Notes under the pieces: generated by a model
Database searches by the model: none
The model's input: the letters and a program-made list of their open reading frames with translations, nothing else
What the model was told of the DNA's origin: nothing
Made by a program: the position numbers and the translations under genes
DNA from: Aphanothece hegewaldii CCALA 016
GTDB taxonomy: Bacteria; Cyanobacteriota; Cyanobacteriia; Cyanobacteriales; Microcystaceae
Assembly: GCF_003007785.1 (NCBI RefSeq)
Contig: NZ_PXOH01000036.1
Coordinates: 1-44,139 of the forward strand
Direction of reading: 5' to 3'
Length of the DNA stretch: 44,139 bases
In this document: positions 16,319 through 24,851 of the stretch, one piece after another
How positions within the stretch are numbered: position 1 is the stretch's first letter
Layout of the letters: the number at the start of each line of letters is the position of its first letter

Positions 16319-16382
16319 ATTTATTTGATAAACATTAAGATTATGGCTATTTTTATTAATATAAAATTAACCTATTTTTAAC

Positions 16383-16437
16383 TTTATAAAGTCTTTAAAT
16401 TAGATTTAACTTAAGTTAGTTATTAACTCTATATAAT
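16383..16437 (+). promoter_or_regulatory. PHO box array and -10 element of the pst2 operon
   Basis: Four 8-base units at an exact 11-base period: TTTATAAA (16383), TTTAAATT (16394), TTTAACTT (16405) and TTAGTTAT (16416). These resemble SphR/PhoB units, with the third the best match. Eight bases after the last unit comes a consensus TATAAT (16432-16437). No -35 hexamer is visible, as expected where the bound regulator replaces it. The pstS2 ATG follows 65 bases later. Confidence 0.65.
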
Positions 16438-16502
16438 GATTTTGTGTAAGTCATTGTGATTTTTCTTTCATAAGATTTCAACTAACAACAATAAAGGAAC
16501 AT

Positions 16503-17522
16503 ATGATCAGTAATTTTCAATTTAAACTCAATCGTTGGACAATTGGCGGACTAGCGACTATAGCTGCGGTGGCTGTAACAGTACCTTCGGTTTATTCCCA
16601 AAGTCGTACCACCATTAAAGTTGATGGTTCAAGTACCGTTTATCCCATTACCGAAGCGGCGGCCGAAGATTTTCAAGCGAAAAATCGTAATACTCAAGTT
16701 ACTGTCGGTGTTTCTGGAACAGGTGGCGGTTTCAAAAAATTCTGTGCAGGTGAAACCGATATTTCTAACGCATCTCGTCCCATTAAAGATTCTGAACGTC
16801 AAAAGTGTGCTGCTGCTGGTGTTAAGTTTATTGAACTTCCCGTTGCTTTTGATGCGTTAACAGTTGTTACAAACAAACAAAACACCGCCGTTAATAGTAT
16901 GACGGTTGCTGAACTGAAAAAACTTTGGGAACCCGCCGCAACCGGTAAAATTACGAAATGGAATCAAGTTAACTCTAAGTTTCCTAATGCACCTGTTAAA
17001 CTTTATGGACCTGGTGCGGACTCAGGTACATTTGATTATTTTACCGAAGCAATTGTCGGTGAAGCGAAAAAAAGTCGCACTGACTTTACTCCCAGTGAAG
17101 ATGATAACGTTTTAGTTCAAGGGGTCAGCCGTGATAAAAATGCTCTTGGCTATTTTGGTTATGCTTATTATGAAGCAAATAAAAATAAACTAAAAGCCAT
17201 TGCAATTGATGGGGGTAAAGGCCCAGTTATGCCGTCTAAATCTACTGTCGAAAATGGGAAGTATAACCCTTTATCTCGCCCCATTTTTATTTATGTTAAT
17301 TCCAAATCGGCTCAACGTCCTGAAGTTAAACAGTTTGTCGAATATTATCTAAATAATGCTCCTAGATTGGTTTCTGAAGTAAAGTATATACCTTTACCTG
17401 CTGCTACCTATAAAGATGTTTTAGATAACTTCAAAAAAAATAAAACAGGTAGCGTTTTCGTTGGTAAAGATATCGTTGGTGTAACTGTACAAGATATCGT
17501 CCGCATGGAAGCCAAAGATTAA
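16503..17522 (+). CDS. pstS2: Phosphate-binding protein PstS2
   Basis: Periplasmic phosphate receptor for the second importer, 339 residues. A Sec signal peptide spans about residues 1-32 (WTIGGLATIAAVAVTVPSVYSQS), without a lipobox cysteine, so the mature protein should be soluble. The core motifs IKVDGSSTVYPITEAAAEDF, VSGTGGGFKKFCAGETDISNASRPI, IELPVAFDALTVVTN, LYGPGADSGTFDYFTEAIVG and NALGYFGYAYYE show the SphX/PstS2 subtype. It is related to the divergent sphX product. AAAGGA lies just before the ATG. A hairpin-forming repeat separates it from pstC2. Confidence 0.95.
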   Translation: MISNFQFKLNRWTIGGLATIAAVAVTVPSVYSQSRTTIKVDGSSTVYPITEAAAEDFQAKNRNTQVTVGVSGTGGGFKKFCAGETDISNASRPIKDSERQKCAAAGVKFIELPVAFDALTVVTNKQNTAVNSMTVAELKKLWEPAATGKITKWNQVNSKFPNAPVKLYGPGADSGTFDYFTEAIVGEAKKSRTDFTPSEDDNVLVQGVSRDKNALGYFGYAYYEANKNKLKAIAIDGGKGPVMPSKSTVENGKYNPLSRPIFIYVNSKSAQRPEVKQFVEYYLNNAPRLVSEVKYIPLPAATYKDVLDNFKKNKTGSVFVGKDIVGVTVQDIVRMEAKD

Positions 17523-17568
17523 TTGTTTTATTGATACCAATCTTCAACAAATAGATAGGTAATGTATT

Positions 17569-17594
17569 GTAGGGGTTTGGTCGCCAAACCCTCC
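17569..17594. repeat. Dispersed palindromic repeat, copy 7, between pstS2 and pstC2
   Basis: GTAG, GGGTTTGG (17573-17580), TCG, CCAAACCC (17584-17591). A perfect 8-bp hairpin inside an operon, 50 bases past the pstS2 stop. No T-run follows, so it is more likely a processing or 3'-end-stabilising element than a full terminator. Confidence 0.85.
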
Positions 17595-17636
17595 ATTAAA
17601 ACCGATACTGTTTAATCCAATTCACAAAAATTGCCG

Positions 17637-18542
17637 ATGCAAACTTGGACAAATAAACACAGAAAAAAACGTAACTTACAAGAAAAAATTATTGAGATAA
17701 TTCTGCTTCTAGCGGCTTTAACCTCAGTATTTACAACCTTTGGAATCTTAGAAGTTTTGCTAGGTGAATCCATTAGCTTTTTCCAAAAAGTACCTATTAA
17801 ACTATTTCTGACCGATACTCAATGGAGTCCGCTCTTTGCTGACCCTCACTATGGTATTTTACCCTTATTATCGGGAACTTTAGTAACATCGATGGTGGCT
17901 ATGTTTGTGGCGATTCCACTCGGAACAATTGTTGCCATTTATCTAAGTGAATTCGCGCCCGCTAAAGTGCGAGAAATTGCTAAACCTTGTCTTGAATTAT
18001 TAGCAGCTATTCCCACCGTTGTTTATGGTTATTTTGCCTTACTCTCAGTTACCCCAATCTTACAAATGATTTTTCCTGAGTTATCGGGATTTAATATGCT
18101 CAGTGCGGGTTTAGTCATGGGTTTAATGATTATTCCTTTGATTAGTTCGATTAGTGAAGATGCGATGCGGGCTGTGCCACAATCAATTAAAGAGGGGTCG
18201 TATGCGATGGGGGCGACTCGTTTACAAACGGCGTTAAAAGTGGTTTTCCCGTCGGCTATTTCGGGAATTAGTGCGGCGTATATTTTAGGAATTTCTCGTG
18301 CTGTTGGTGAGACAATGATTGTAGCGATCGCAGCAGGATTACAACCTAATTTAACATGGAATCCCCTTGACCAAGCAGCGACAATTACAGCTTATATTGT
18401 CCAAGTCAGTTTAGGTGATTTACCTCATGGTTCCTTGGAATATCAGTCTATATTTGCCGCAGGAATTACTCTGGTATTAATGACTTTAGTTTTAAACATT
18501 ATTGGTTATTTTCTCGCCAAAAAGTATCGGGAAATTTATTAA
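17637..18542 (+). CDS. pstC2: Phosphate ABC transporter permease PstC2
   Basis: Membrane subunit of the Pst2 importer. The ATG at 17637 (MQTWTNKHRKKRN, 301 residues) is preferred over a TTG two codons earlier. About six helices: IIEIILLLAALTSVFTTFGIL, LLSGTLVTSMVAMFVAIPLGTIVAIYLSEF, CLELLAAIPTVVYGYFALLSV and so on. The ELLAAIPTVVYGYFA stretch and the EAA loop SIKEGSYAMGATRLQTALKVVFPSAISGI identify PstC. It is only moderately similar to PstC1, so pst2 is not a recent copy of pst1. Three bases separate it from pstA2. Confidence 0.94.
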   Translation: MQTWTNKHRKKRNLQEKIIEIILLLAALTSVFTTFGILEVLLGESISFFQKVPIKLFLTDTQWSPLFADPHYGILPLLSGTLVTSMVAMFVAIPLGTIVAIYLSEFAPAKVREIAKPCLELLAAIPTVVYGYFALLSVTPILQMIFPELSGFNMLSAGLVMGLMIIPLISSISEDAMRAVPQSIKEGSYAMGATRLQTALKVVFPSAISGISAAYILGISRAVGETMIVAIAAGLQPNLTWNPLDQAATITAYIVQVSLGDLPHGSLEYQSIFAAGITLVLMTLVLNIIGYFLAKKYREIY

Positions 18543-18545
18543 AAA

Positions 18546-19469
18546 ATGGTTGCAGAAAATTTACAAATACTACGAGGGGAAATTAATCAGCGAAAATTGG
18601 TTAATAATCTTTTTGCGGTTGTTGGGTTAATCATCATTTTGGTGTCAGTCTTAATTTTATTAGCCTTAATTCTACAATTGGCAATTAATGGATGGTCACG
18701 CATTACACCAGAATTTTTTACCTCTTTTCCCAGTCGTCGCGCCGAAAATGCTGGTATTCTCTCCGCTTGGGTGGGAACCTCACTCGTCATGTTAGTTACT
18801 GCTTTTTTTGCTGTTCCTCTGGGTATTGCTTCGGGTGTCTATTTAGAAGAATATGCCCGTAAAAATTGGCTTTCGGCTTTAATTGAAATTAATGTCACTA
18901 ATTTAGCGGGTGTTCCTTCGATTATCTATGGTTTATTAGCTTTAGGCGTTTTTGTCTATCAGTTCCAGCTAGGAGAAAGTATCTTAGCGGCGGGTTTAAC
19001 GCTGGCTTTACTGATTTTACCTGTTGTGATTGTAACCACTCGTGAGGCACTGCGGGCGATTCCCAATAGTTTACGGGAGGCAGCTTATGCAATGGGGGCG
19101 AGTAAATGGCAGATGATTTGGGATCACATTTTACCCTATTCTTTTGGTAGCATTCTCACAGGAATTATTATCGGTTTATCTCGTGCCATTGGCGAAACTG
19201 CGCCAGTTATTACAATTGGGGCATTGACTTTTATTGCTTTTTTGCCCGATTCACCAATTAAAAGCGAATTTCCGTTTATTTCTTTTGAATGGTTAAAAGC
19301 GCCATTTACATTAATGCCTATTCAGATGTTTAATTGGGTATCTCGTCCCGAACCTGAATTCGAGGTAAATGCGGCTGCTGCTGGAACGGTTTTATTATTC
19401 ATGACATTAGCGATGAATGGTATTGCTATCTTTTTACGTTATCGTTTTCGCAAGGGGATCAAATGGTAG
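18546..19469 (+). CDS. pstA2: Phosphate ABC transporter permease PstA2
   Basis: 307 residues with six membrane helices: LFAVVGLIIILVSVLILLALILQLAI, VGTSLVMLVTAFFAVPLGIASGVYLEEY, VTNLAGVPSIIYGLLALGVFVY, etc. NLAGVPSIIYG and the EAA loop SLREAAYAMGASKWQMIWDHILPYSFGSILTG, followed by LSRAIGETAPVITIGAL, are PstA features. Its end overlaps the pstB2 start by seven bases, so translation is probably coupled. Confidence 0.94.
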   Translation: MVAENLQILRGEINQRKLVNNLFAVVGLIIILVSVLILLALILQLAINGWSRITPEFFTSFPSRRAENAGILSAWVGTSLVMLVTAFFAVPLGIASGVYLEEYARKNWLSALIEINVTNLAGVPSIIYGLLALGVFVYQFQLGESILAAGLTLALLILPVVIVTTREALRAIPNSLREAAYAMGASKWQMIWDHILPYSFGSILTGIIIGLSRAIGETAPVITIGALTFIAFLPDSPIKSEFPFISFEWLKAPFTLMPIQMFNWVSRPEPEFEVNAAAAGTVLLFMTLAMNGIAIFLRYRFRKGIKW

Positions 19470-20260
19470 AAAATATGGCGTATATCGCCCAAGAGTTTTT
19501 AGATACACCACCGAAAGCAGAAGTCAGAAATTTAGACTTTTATTATGGTTCATTTCACGCTCTGAAAAAGGTTAATATGCTGGTGGCGGATAAAAGAGTA
19601 ACCGCTTTAATTGGCCCTTCAGGATGCGGCAAAACGACGCTTTTAAGATGTTTTAATCGGATGCACGACCTTTACCCCGGAAATCGTTATGAGGGACAAA
19701 TTGCGGTCGATGAAATTAATATTTTAGGTCGTCAGGTTGACCCGATTGAAGTTAGAATGCGAATTAGTATGGTTTTCCAGAAACCGAATCCGTTTCCAAA
19801 GTCGATTTATGAAAATGTCGCTTATGGCTTACGAGTTCGGGGAGAAATGCGACGAAATATTATTGATGAAAAGGTGGAAAAATCCCTCAGAGGTGCCGCA
19901 TTATGGGAAGAAGTGAAAGATCGTTTGAATACCTCTGCTTATGATTTATCGGGGGGACAACAGCAACGTTTATGTATTGCGAGGGCGTTAGTTAGTGACC
20001 CTGAAATTATTTTATTTGATGAACCGACCTCCGCACTAGACCCCATTGCGACTAATAGTATTGAAAAGTTAATCGGTATTATTAAAGAACAAGTATCGAT
20101 TCTAATTGTTACCCATAGTATGCAGCAAGCGGCGAGAATTTCTGACTATACCGCGTTTATGTATTTGGGTGAATTAGTAGAATTTGGTCGAACACAGGAT
20201 ATGTTTAGTCAGCCAGAAAATCAGCAAACAAAAGATTATATTAGCGGTCGTTTTGGATGA
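19463..20260 (+). CDS. pstB2: Phosphate ABC transporter ATPase PstB2
   Basis: 265 residues, Walker A GPSGCGKTT, signature LSGGQQQRLCIARAL, Walker B IILFDEPTSALDP, switch VTHSMQQAARISDY, then the canonical YLGELVEFGRTQDMFSQPEN tail, as in E. coli PstB and unlike the two PstB1 proteins. The ATG lies inside the end of pstA2. A later in-frame ATG (MAYIAQEF, 19475) is possible. Last gene of pst2; no phoU follows. Confidence 0.96.
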   Translation: MVENMAYIAQEFLDTPPKAEVRNLDFYYGSFHALKKVNMLVADKRVTALIGPSGCGKTTLLRCFNRMHDLYPGNRYEGQIAVDEINILGRQVDPIEVRMRISMVFQKPNPFPKSIYENVAYGLRVRGEMRRNIIDEKVEKSLRGAALWEEVKDRLNTSAYDLSGGQQQRLCIARALVSDPEIILFDEPTSALDPIATNSIEKLIGIIKEQVSILIVTHSMQQAARISDYTAFMYLGELVEFGRTQDMFSQPENQQTKDYISGRFG

Positions 20261-20275
20261 TTTTTGTTTTTAGAA

Positions 20276-20298
20276 GGGTTTGGAAACCAAACCCCTAC
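20276..20298. repeat. Dispersed palindromic repeat, copy 8
   Basis: GGGTTTGG, AAA, CCAAACCCC, TAC. A perfect copy in the 46-base gap between the convergent pstB2 and M16 peptidase genes, where it could act as a bidirectional 3'-end hairpin. Confidence 0.85.
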
Positions 20299-20306
20299 AC
20301 AAATGA

Positions 20307-21770
20307 TTAACTCTTAGGTTGAGGAATGGTGACATCGACGACTTTAACCTCGCTTCCCAGTTGAGATAATGGGGGTTGAATCGTTTGATTATTGCCGACG
20401 ACTAGGGTCACAATTTGCTCAGGTTGTAGATATTTTTGGGCGACTCGTTGGATATCTGCAATGGTTGTCTCTTGTACACCTCGTTGATATTTAAAGATAA
20501 AATCAGCAGGATAACCATAATATTCATAATTCATCAAACGTGATAAAACTTGTCCAGAATTGGCAAATTTAAAGACAAACGAATTAAGAATCGAATCTTT
20601 GGCTAATTCTAATTCTTCTTTAGTAATCGGTTGGGTGCGAATTCGTTCTAGTTCTTTGAGCAATGATTGAACAAAGGTAACTGTTGTTTCGGAACGAGTT
20701 TGACCACCTGCGAGAAATGTTCCGGGAAAATCATAATTTGCACCCCAATAACCATATACTGAATAAGCTAACCCTTGACGCGATCGCAATTGATTAAATA
20801 AACGTCCACCAAATCCGTTTAATACCTCATTCATGACGCTAAGAGATGGATAATCAGGATTACTAAATTTTCCGCCCAAATGTCCCAAAAGAATGTTACT
20901 TTGGGTCAGTTGAGGTTGATTAACCAAGAAAACACCGCTTTTGTATTTTTGTGATGCTGTAGGAATCTCGACTTTAGCGGGAGTTGCAGGAGGAGTCCAA
21001 TCACCAAAAGTTTTTTCAATGAGGGCTAAAATTTGTTGAGGCTCAAAATCCCCAACAACCCCTAAAATAATCTCATCGGGACGCACATAGGTTTTATAAA
21101 ATCCTACAAGATCCTCACGAGAAATATTATCTAAAGTCGTAAATTCTATAGTGCGTGCATAAGGGCTATTTTCTCCATAGATTAGCTTTTCAAACTCCCG
21201 ACTTGCAATATCACCAGGGTCATCATTTCGTCTAGCTATTTCGCCTTTTTGTTGGGTTTTTGCTAGAGTGACTTGTTGGGCATCAAAAACAGGATAGCGC
21301 ACAATTTCGGCGAATAGTGGGAAAACCGTTTCTATATCTTCTTTGAGGGCGTTAAAACTGGCAGTACCTGACGTTGTACCGATACCTGTCTCAATAATTG
21401 CCGCATTTTGGTCGATGAGTTCATTCACTTCTTTTGCTGAATGATACTGGGTTCCTCCGGTTCGCATTACGGTTCCGGTTAGTTCTGCTAAACCGACTTT
21501 TTCACTTGCTTCTAAGCGTGAACCTGTGCGAATTAGCGCATTACCACTAATTAAAGGAAGTTGATGATCTTCCATTAAATAGACTACCATGCCGTTTTTG
21601 AGTTGGTAGCGATCGTATTTTGGGATCTTGATTTCAGGTAAAGTAGGATACGTTAAATCAGTGTAATGTCTGGGAGTTTGGGCAATAGCTGGTAAACGCA
21701 GGGTCAAAACCATGACCATAACTAATACAAATATACCTAACCACTGAAAACGTTTAAACGATTTTTGCAT
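20307..21770 (-). CDS. M16 family peptidase-like protein, probably non-catalytic subunit, secreted
   Basis: 487 residues from the ATG at 21770 (MQKSFKRFQWLG...), chosen because it gives a clean signal peptide ending near PAIAQT and avoids a 101-base overlap with the upstream gene. It has the two-lobed M16 fold: DRYQLKNGMVVYLMEDHQLPLISGNALIRTGSR, then VGLAELTGTVMRTGGTQYH where catalytic members carry HxxEH, so the zinc motif is lost; the second lobe has QPQLTQSNILLGHLGGKFSNPDYPSLSVMNEVLNGFGGRLFNQLRSRQGLAYSVYGYW, the M16 C-terminal signature. By analogy with processing peptidases it is the substrate-binding half of a pair with the preceding gene, 13 bases upstream. Confidence 0.85.
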   Translation of the reverse strand: MQKSFKRFQWLGIFVLVMVMVLTLRLPAIAQTPRHYTDLTYPTLPEIKIPKYDRYQLKNGMVVYLMEDHQLPLISGNALIRTGSRLEASEKVGLAELTGTVMRTGGTQYHSAKEVNELIDQNAAIIETGIGTTSGTASFNALKEDIETVFPLFAEIVRYPVFDAQQVTLAKTQQKGEIARRNDDPGDIASREFEKLIYGENSPYARTIEFTTLDNISREDLVGFYKTYVRPDEIILGVVGDFEPQQILALIEKTFGDWTPPATPAKVEIPTASQKYKSGVFLVNQPQLTQSNILLGHLGGKFSNPDYPSLSVMNEVLNGFGGRLFNQLRSRQGLAYSVYGYWGANYDFPGTFLAGGQTRSETTVTFVQSLLKELERIRTQPITKEELELAKDSILNSFVFKFANSGQVLSRLMNYEYYGYPADFIFKYQRGVQETTIADIQRVAQKYLQPEQIVTLVVGNNQTIQPPLSQLGSEVKVVDVTIPQPKS

Positions 21771-21783
21771 AGATGTGATCCTT

Positions 21784-23325
21784 TTACTGTGCGGGTTTAA
21801 TGCGTCCGATGGTGCGATTTTCGTTACTAAAGGTTTGATTGGCGACTCGTTGGATATCTTCAGCCGTAACCGCCGAAATTTCATCGATTTGGGTAAATAA
21901 GTTGCGCCAAGAACCTGTTTTAACGTCGTATTCTGCTAAAGCTTGCGCCATTCCTGAATTAGAATTAAGTGTCCGCAACAGTTGCGCCCGCAGTTGGTTT
22001 TTAGCCCGTTGTAATTCTTGTTCGGAGACGGGTTCGGTTTTAAGACGTTCGATTTCTTGATTTAAAGCTTGTGATACTTCTTCTAGAGTTCCATTCGGTG
22101 AAGTCATAGCATAAAACACAATTAGATTAGGATATTTATCGCCTGGAAAGCCATTAAATCCTTGTGCAACTAAAGCGATTTGTTTTTCTTCCACTAGAGA
22201 ACGATACAGACGTGAAGTACGACCATTACTCATTATCGTTGTCATGACTTCATAAATCGCATTATCGGGGTGATTTAATTGGGGACGATGATACCCGACA
22301 AAGTACCAAGGTTGAGAGGGTAGGGTTAAATCAACTTCTCTCGGTTGCGTTTGTTTAGGTTCAACGGTAATATTTTCTTTGGGTTTGGGTTTTGCTGTAT
22401 AACGACCAAAATAGATCTTAGCTAATTCTTTTACTTTAGCTGGATCGACATCACCAACGATCGCAATCGTTAGATTATTTGGTGGGTAATACTCCCTAAA
22501 AAACTGTGTGACATCCTCTCTAGATAGATTACGAATATCTTCGTCATAACCAATCACAGGACGTTTGTAGGGATGTTCGGTAAAGGCTTTATCGATGAAG
22601 GCTTCGATCATCTGCCCAACAGGATTATTATCGGTTCTCAGGCGACGTTCTTCAAGAATTACCTCTTTTTCTTTATAGAATTCTCGGAAAACTGGTTCTA
22701 AAAACCGTTCTGATTCGAGAGACATCCACAATTCTAGTTTATTCGAGGGAAAGCTATAAAAATATACCGTTGCATCCGCCGAAGTTGCCGCATTTAAGCC
22801 AACTCCGCCCGAACGTTCGACAATTTGACCGAATTCATTTTGCTTGACAAATTGGTTAGTTTGTGCTGTTATTTTATCAAATTCTTGGCTTAATTGTTTG
22901 ACTTCTGCGACTTTTCCAGCTTTTTTAGCGGCTTGTAATTGAGCATAAATCTCATCTTGACGGTCTAAAATCGCTTTTTCTGCCTGATAATCTGTTGTGC
23001 CAATGTCTTTTGTGCCTTTAAAGGCTAAATGTTCTAGAAAGTGAGCGACACCTGTTTTACCATCGGGTTCATCTACACCACCCACATTAGCATAGGTGAA
23101 AAAGGAAACAACAGGGGCTTCACGATTTTCCATCACAATAAACTTTAGCCCATTATCGAGGGTAAATTCGGTCACTCGTTCGATCGCTTTTTCTAAGTAA
23201 GGGTTAGTCCCTTGTGCAACCGTCAATTCTGAACGAGCATAAGCAAAAGACGAAAATAAACCCCAACTCGACATCATTAGGGTTACACCCATCGCCAAAC
23301 CGAACAATGTTCGTAAAAATCGCAT
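21784..23325 (-). CDS. M16 family zinc peptidase, catalytic subunit, secreted
   Basis: 513 residues with a signal peptide (about 1-30, ending FAYARS). The inverted zinc motif is intact: His95-Phe-Leu-Glu98-His99 in GVAHFLEHLAFKGTKDIG. A charged helical insertion of about 50 residues follows (ILDRQDEIYAQLQAAKKAGKVAEVKQLSQEF, roughly 110-170), then VERSGGVGLNAATSADATVYFYSFPSNKLELWMSLESERF and EKEVILEERRLRTDNNP. It should be a periplasmic or thylakoid-lumen peptidase degrading or processing peptides, working with the degenerate partner downstream. Substrate unknown. Confidence 0.92.
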   Translation of the reverse strand: MRFLRTLFGLAMGVTLMMSSWGLFSSFAYARSELTVAQGTNPYLEKAIERVTEFTLDNGLKFIVMENREAPVVSFFTYANVGGVDEPDGKTGVAHFLEHLAFKGTKDIGTTDYQAEKAILDRQDEIYAQLQAAKKAGKVAEVKQLSQEFDKITAQTNQFVKQNEFGQIVERSGGVGLNAATSADATVYFYSFPSNKLELWMSLESERFLEPVFREFYKEKEVILEERRLRTDNNPVGQMIEAFIDKAFTEHPYKRPVIGYDEDIRNLSREDVTQFFREYYPPNNLTIAIVGDVDPAKVKELAKIYFGRYTAKPKPKENITVEPKQTQPREVDLTLPSQPWYFVGYHRPQLNHPDNAIYEVMTTIMSNGRTSRLYRSLVEEKQIALVAQGFNGFPGDKYPNLIVFYAMTSPNGTLEEVSQALNQEIERLKTEPVSEQELQRAKNQLRAQLLRTLNSNSGMAQALAEYDVKTGSWRNLFTQIDEISAVTAEDIQRVANQTFSNENRTIGRIKPAQ

Positions 23326-23426
23326 ATTTGTCTTTAAGAGTGAATAGTTAACAGTTAAGAGTAAGCGTTCAACCGTTCATTTTTATCCTAACGATTATCA
23401 GCCTTCAGTTATCCTTTCAAAAATGA

Positions 23427-24026
23427 TTACTGATGACTGTTTACTGTTTTATAGCGTTCTTGCAGTTCAAGAATCGAAAATAACGCCTGAAACTGAAGTC
23501 CTTTAGATTGATAAAGTTCGCCTCCCCCTTGTTCTCGGTCTACTAGGGCGATGATTTCTTCGACGACATACCCAGCATCTTGTAAGCGTTCAACAGCTTG
23601 TAGGGCTGATTTTCCAGTGGTTACAACGTCTTCTAGAACGACTACCTTGGCACCAGCAGGAAGGGTGGGCCCTTCGATATAAGCTTTGGTTCCGTGACCT
23701 TTTGCTTCTTTACGAATAATTAAGGCTGGGATGGGACGTGCTTCATAAGCTGAAACCACACTAACCGCCGAAACGATGGGATCAGCGCCTAATGTTAATC
23801 CGGCGACGGCTTGAGTTTGTGGGGGCAACAGTGGCAAAATAAGACGGCCAATAGCTAAAGCACCTTCAGCATTGAGAGTCACTTCTTTACCATTGATATA
23901 ATAGGCACTGCTTTGCCCAGAAGATAGAACAAAATCCCCTTCCCGGTAGGCTAACTGTATTAATAAATCGAGAAGAAACTGACGGAGGTCTGATCCAGAT
24001 GCACTTGCTACGGAAAAATTAGACAT
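23427..24026 (-). CDS. pyrE: Orotate phosphoribosyltransferase PyrE
   Basis: Transfers phosphoribose from PRPP to orotate to give OMP in pyrimidine synthesis; cytosolic dimer. 199 residues from the ATG at 24026; an in-frame ATG 11 codons earlier (24059) is less likely because family members begin close to the DLRQFLLDLLIQLAYREGDF segment. Visible: FVLSSGQSSAYYINGKEVTL, AGLTLGADPIVSAVS, IIRKEAKGHGTKAYIEG (the flexible catalytic loop) and the PRPP motif VVVLEDVVTTGKSA. No fused OMP decarboxylase. Confidence 0.96.
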   Translation of the reverse strand: MSNFSVASASGSDLRQFLLDLLIQLAYREGDFVLSSGQSSAYYINGKEVTLNAEGALAIGRLILPLLPPQTQAVAGLTLGADPIVSAVSVVSAYEARPIPALIIRKEAKGHGTKAYIEGPTLPAGAKVVVLEDVVTTGKSALQAVERLQDAGYVVEEIIALVDREQGGGELYQSKGLQFQALFSILELQERYKTVNSHQ

Positions 24027-24228
24027 AAAATTTGATTTTCGATCTAATAAAAATATCATTGCGGATTACTCTTGTTTAATGGATTTTTCGGCTACAATTG
24101 GGTCAAGCTGGTTAAATGTTTTAAACATCATTTTTGTCAGGTTTTTAGTTGAATTTACGGAGAAACCCTGCCTTTTTTGATGAAATTGTTTTAACTTTCT
24201 TAACATCTTTAAACATATGGAGCGAATC

Positions 24229-24678
24229 ATGTCCATTAAAAAATGTCTGGGTTTTGGCTTTCCCAGTCTTTTAGCAACCTCTCTTATTTTAGCCCCTGGG
24301 GTTCAAGCCGAAGAAGTAAGGTATGAAGTGGCACAAAAGGAAACACAGTCAAGTACAGGTAACTTTTCTGTAACTAATTTAGATGGTGGCTTAAACAATA
24401 ACAATCTTTCTCTGTTATTTAATCGGGCGTTTTATCACAATACGGGCAGATTTTATGAAATCACGAATATTTCTGGACAAGCTAATAATATTTTTGGGGC
24501 GCGGACTTTTCCAGGCTCGTTTCTCGATAACCAAATTGCTAAAGATGCTAAATTAGTTGAAACATTGTTTTACTTTTTTCTTCATGAAGAAATGAGAAAG
24601 CCCACAATTAAAACAAAGGATTTACCTAATCCTTATGATAGTTCAATTCAAGAAGATCCTTCTTATTTAGGTCGCTAA
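24229..24678 (+). CDS. Secreted hypothetical protein
   Basis: 149 residues from the ATG at 24229, which has GGAG six bases upstream; an ATG four codons earlier (24217) overlaps that site. A Sec signal peptide (IKKCLGFGFPSLLATSLILAPGVQA) is followed by a mature part with an Asn-rich stretch (NLDGGLNNNNLSLLFNRAFY), then TNISGQANNIFGARTFPGSFLDNQ, and a helical tail LVETLFYFFLHEEM. No cysteines in the mature protein, no known motif. Probably a periplasmic or extracellular cyanobacterial protein of unknown role. A tRNA gene in the opposite sense begins 27 bases after its stop. Confidence 0.65.
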   Translation: MSIKKCLGFGFPSLLATSLILAPGVQAEEVRYEVAQKETQSSTGNFSVTNLDGGLNNNNLSLLFNRAFYHNTGRFYEITNISGQANNIFGARTFPGSFLDNQIAKDAKLVETLFYFFLHEEMRKPTIKTKDLPNPYDSSIQEDPSYLGR

Positions 24679-24705
24679 GGAATTTTTTTGGTTCGACTCT
24701 CATGA

Positions 24706-24778
24706 TCCAGGGTGCAGGAGTTGAACCTGCCTTGCGCGAATTATGAGTTCGCTGCCTCAACCGCTCGGCCAACCCTGG
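24706..24778 (-). tRNA. tRNA with CAT anticodon, probably tRNA-Ile2 (alternatively elongator tRNA-Met)
   Basis: A 73-base cloverleaf on the minus strand. Acceptor CCAGGGT/ACCCTGG with discriminator A; D arm GCC...GGC with AGCGGTTGA in the loop; anticodon stem GCGAA/TTCGC with loop CTCATAA (anticodon CAT); variable loop GCAAG; T arm GCAGG-TTCAACT-CCTGC. The CCA end is not encoded. The first acceptor pair is matched and the anticodon stem lacks the three G-C pairs of initiators, so it is not tRNA-fMet. The D arm and the CTCATAA loop resemble chloroplast trnI-CAU, which suggests the isoleucine tRNA that reads AUA after lysidine modification. Confidence 0.9.
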
Positions 24779-24851
24779 TGATTATTCTCAGTGTATTATA
24801 TCCTGTTTAATTAAGCTTTGACTATTTTAAACATGAACGCGATCGCACGTA

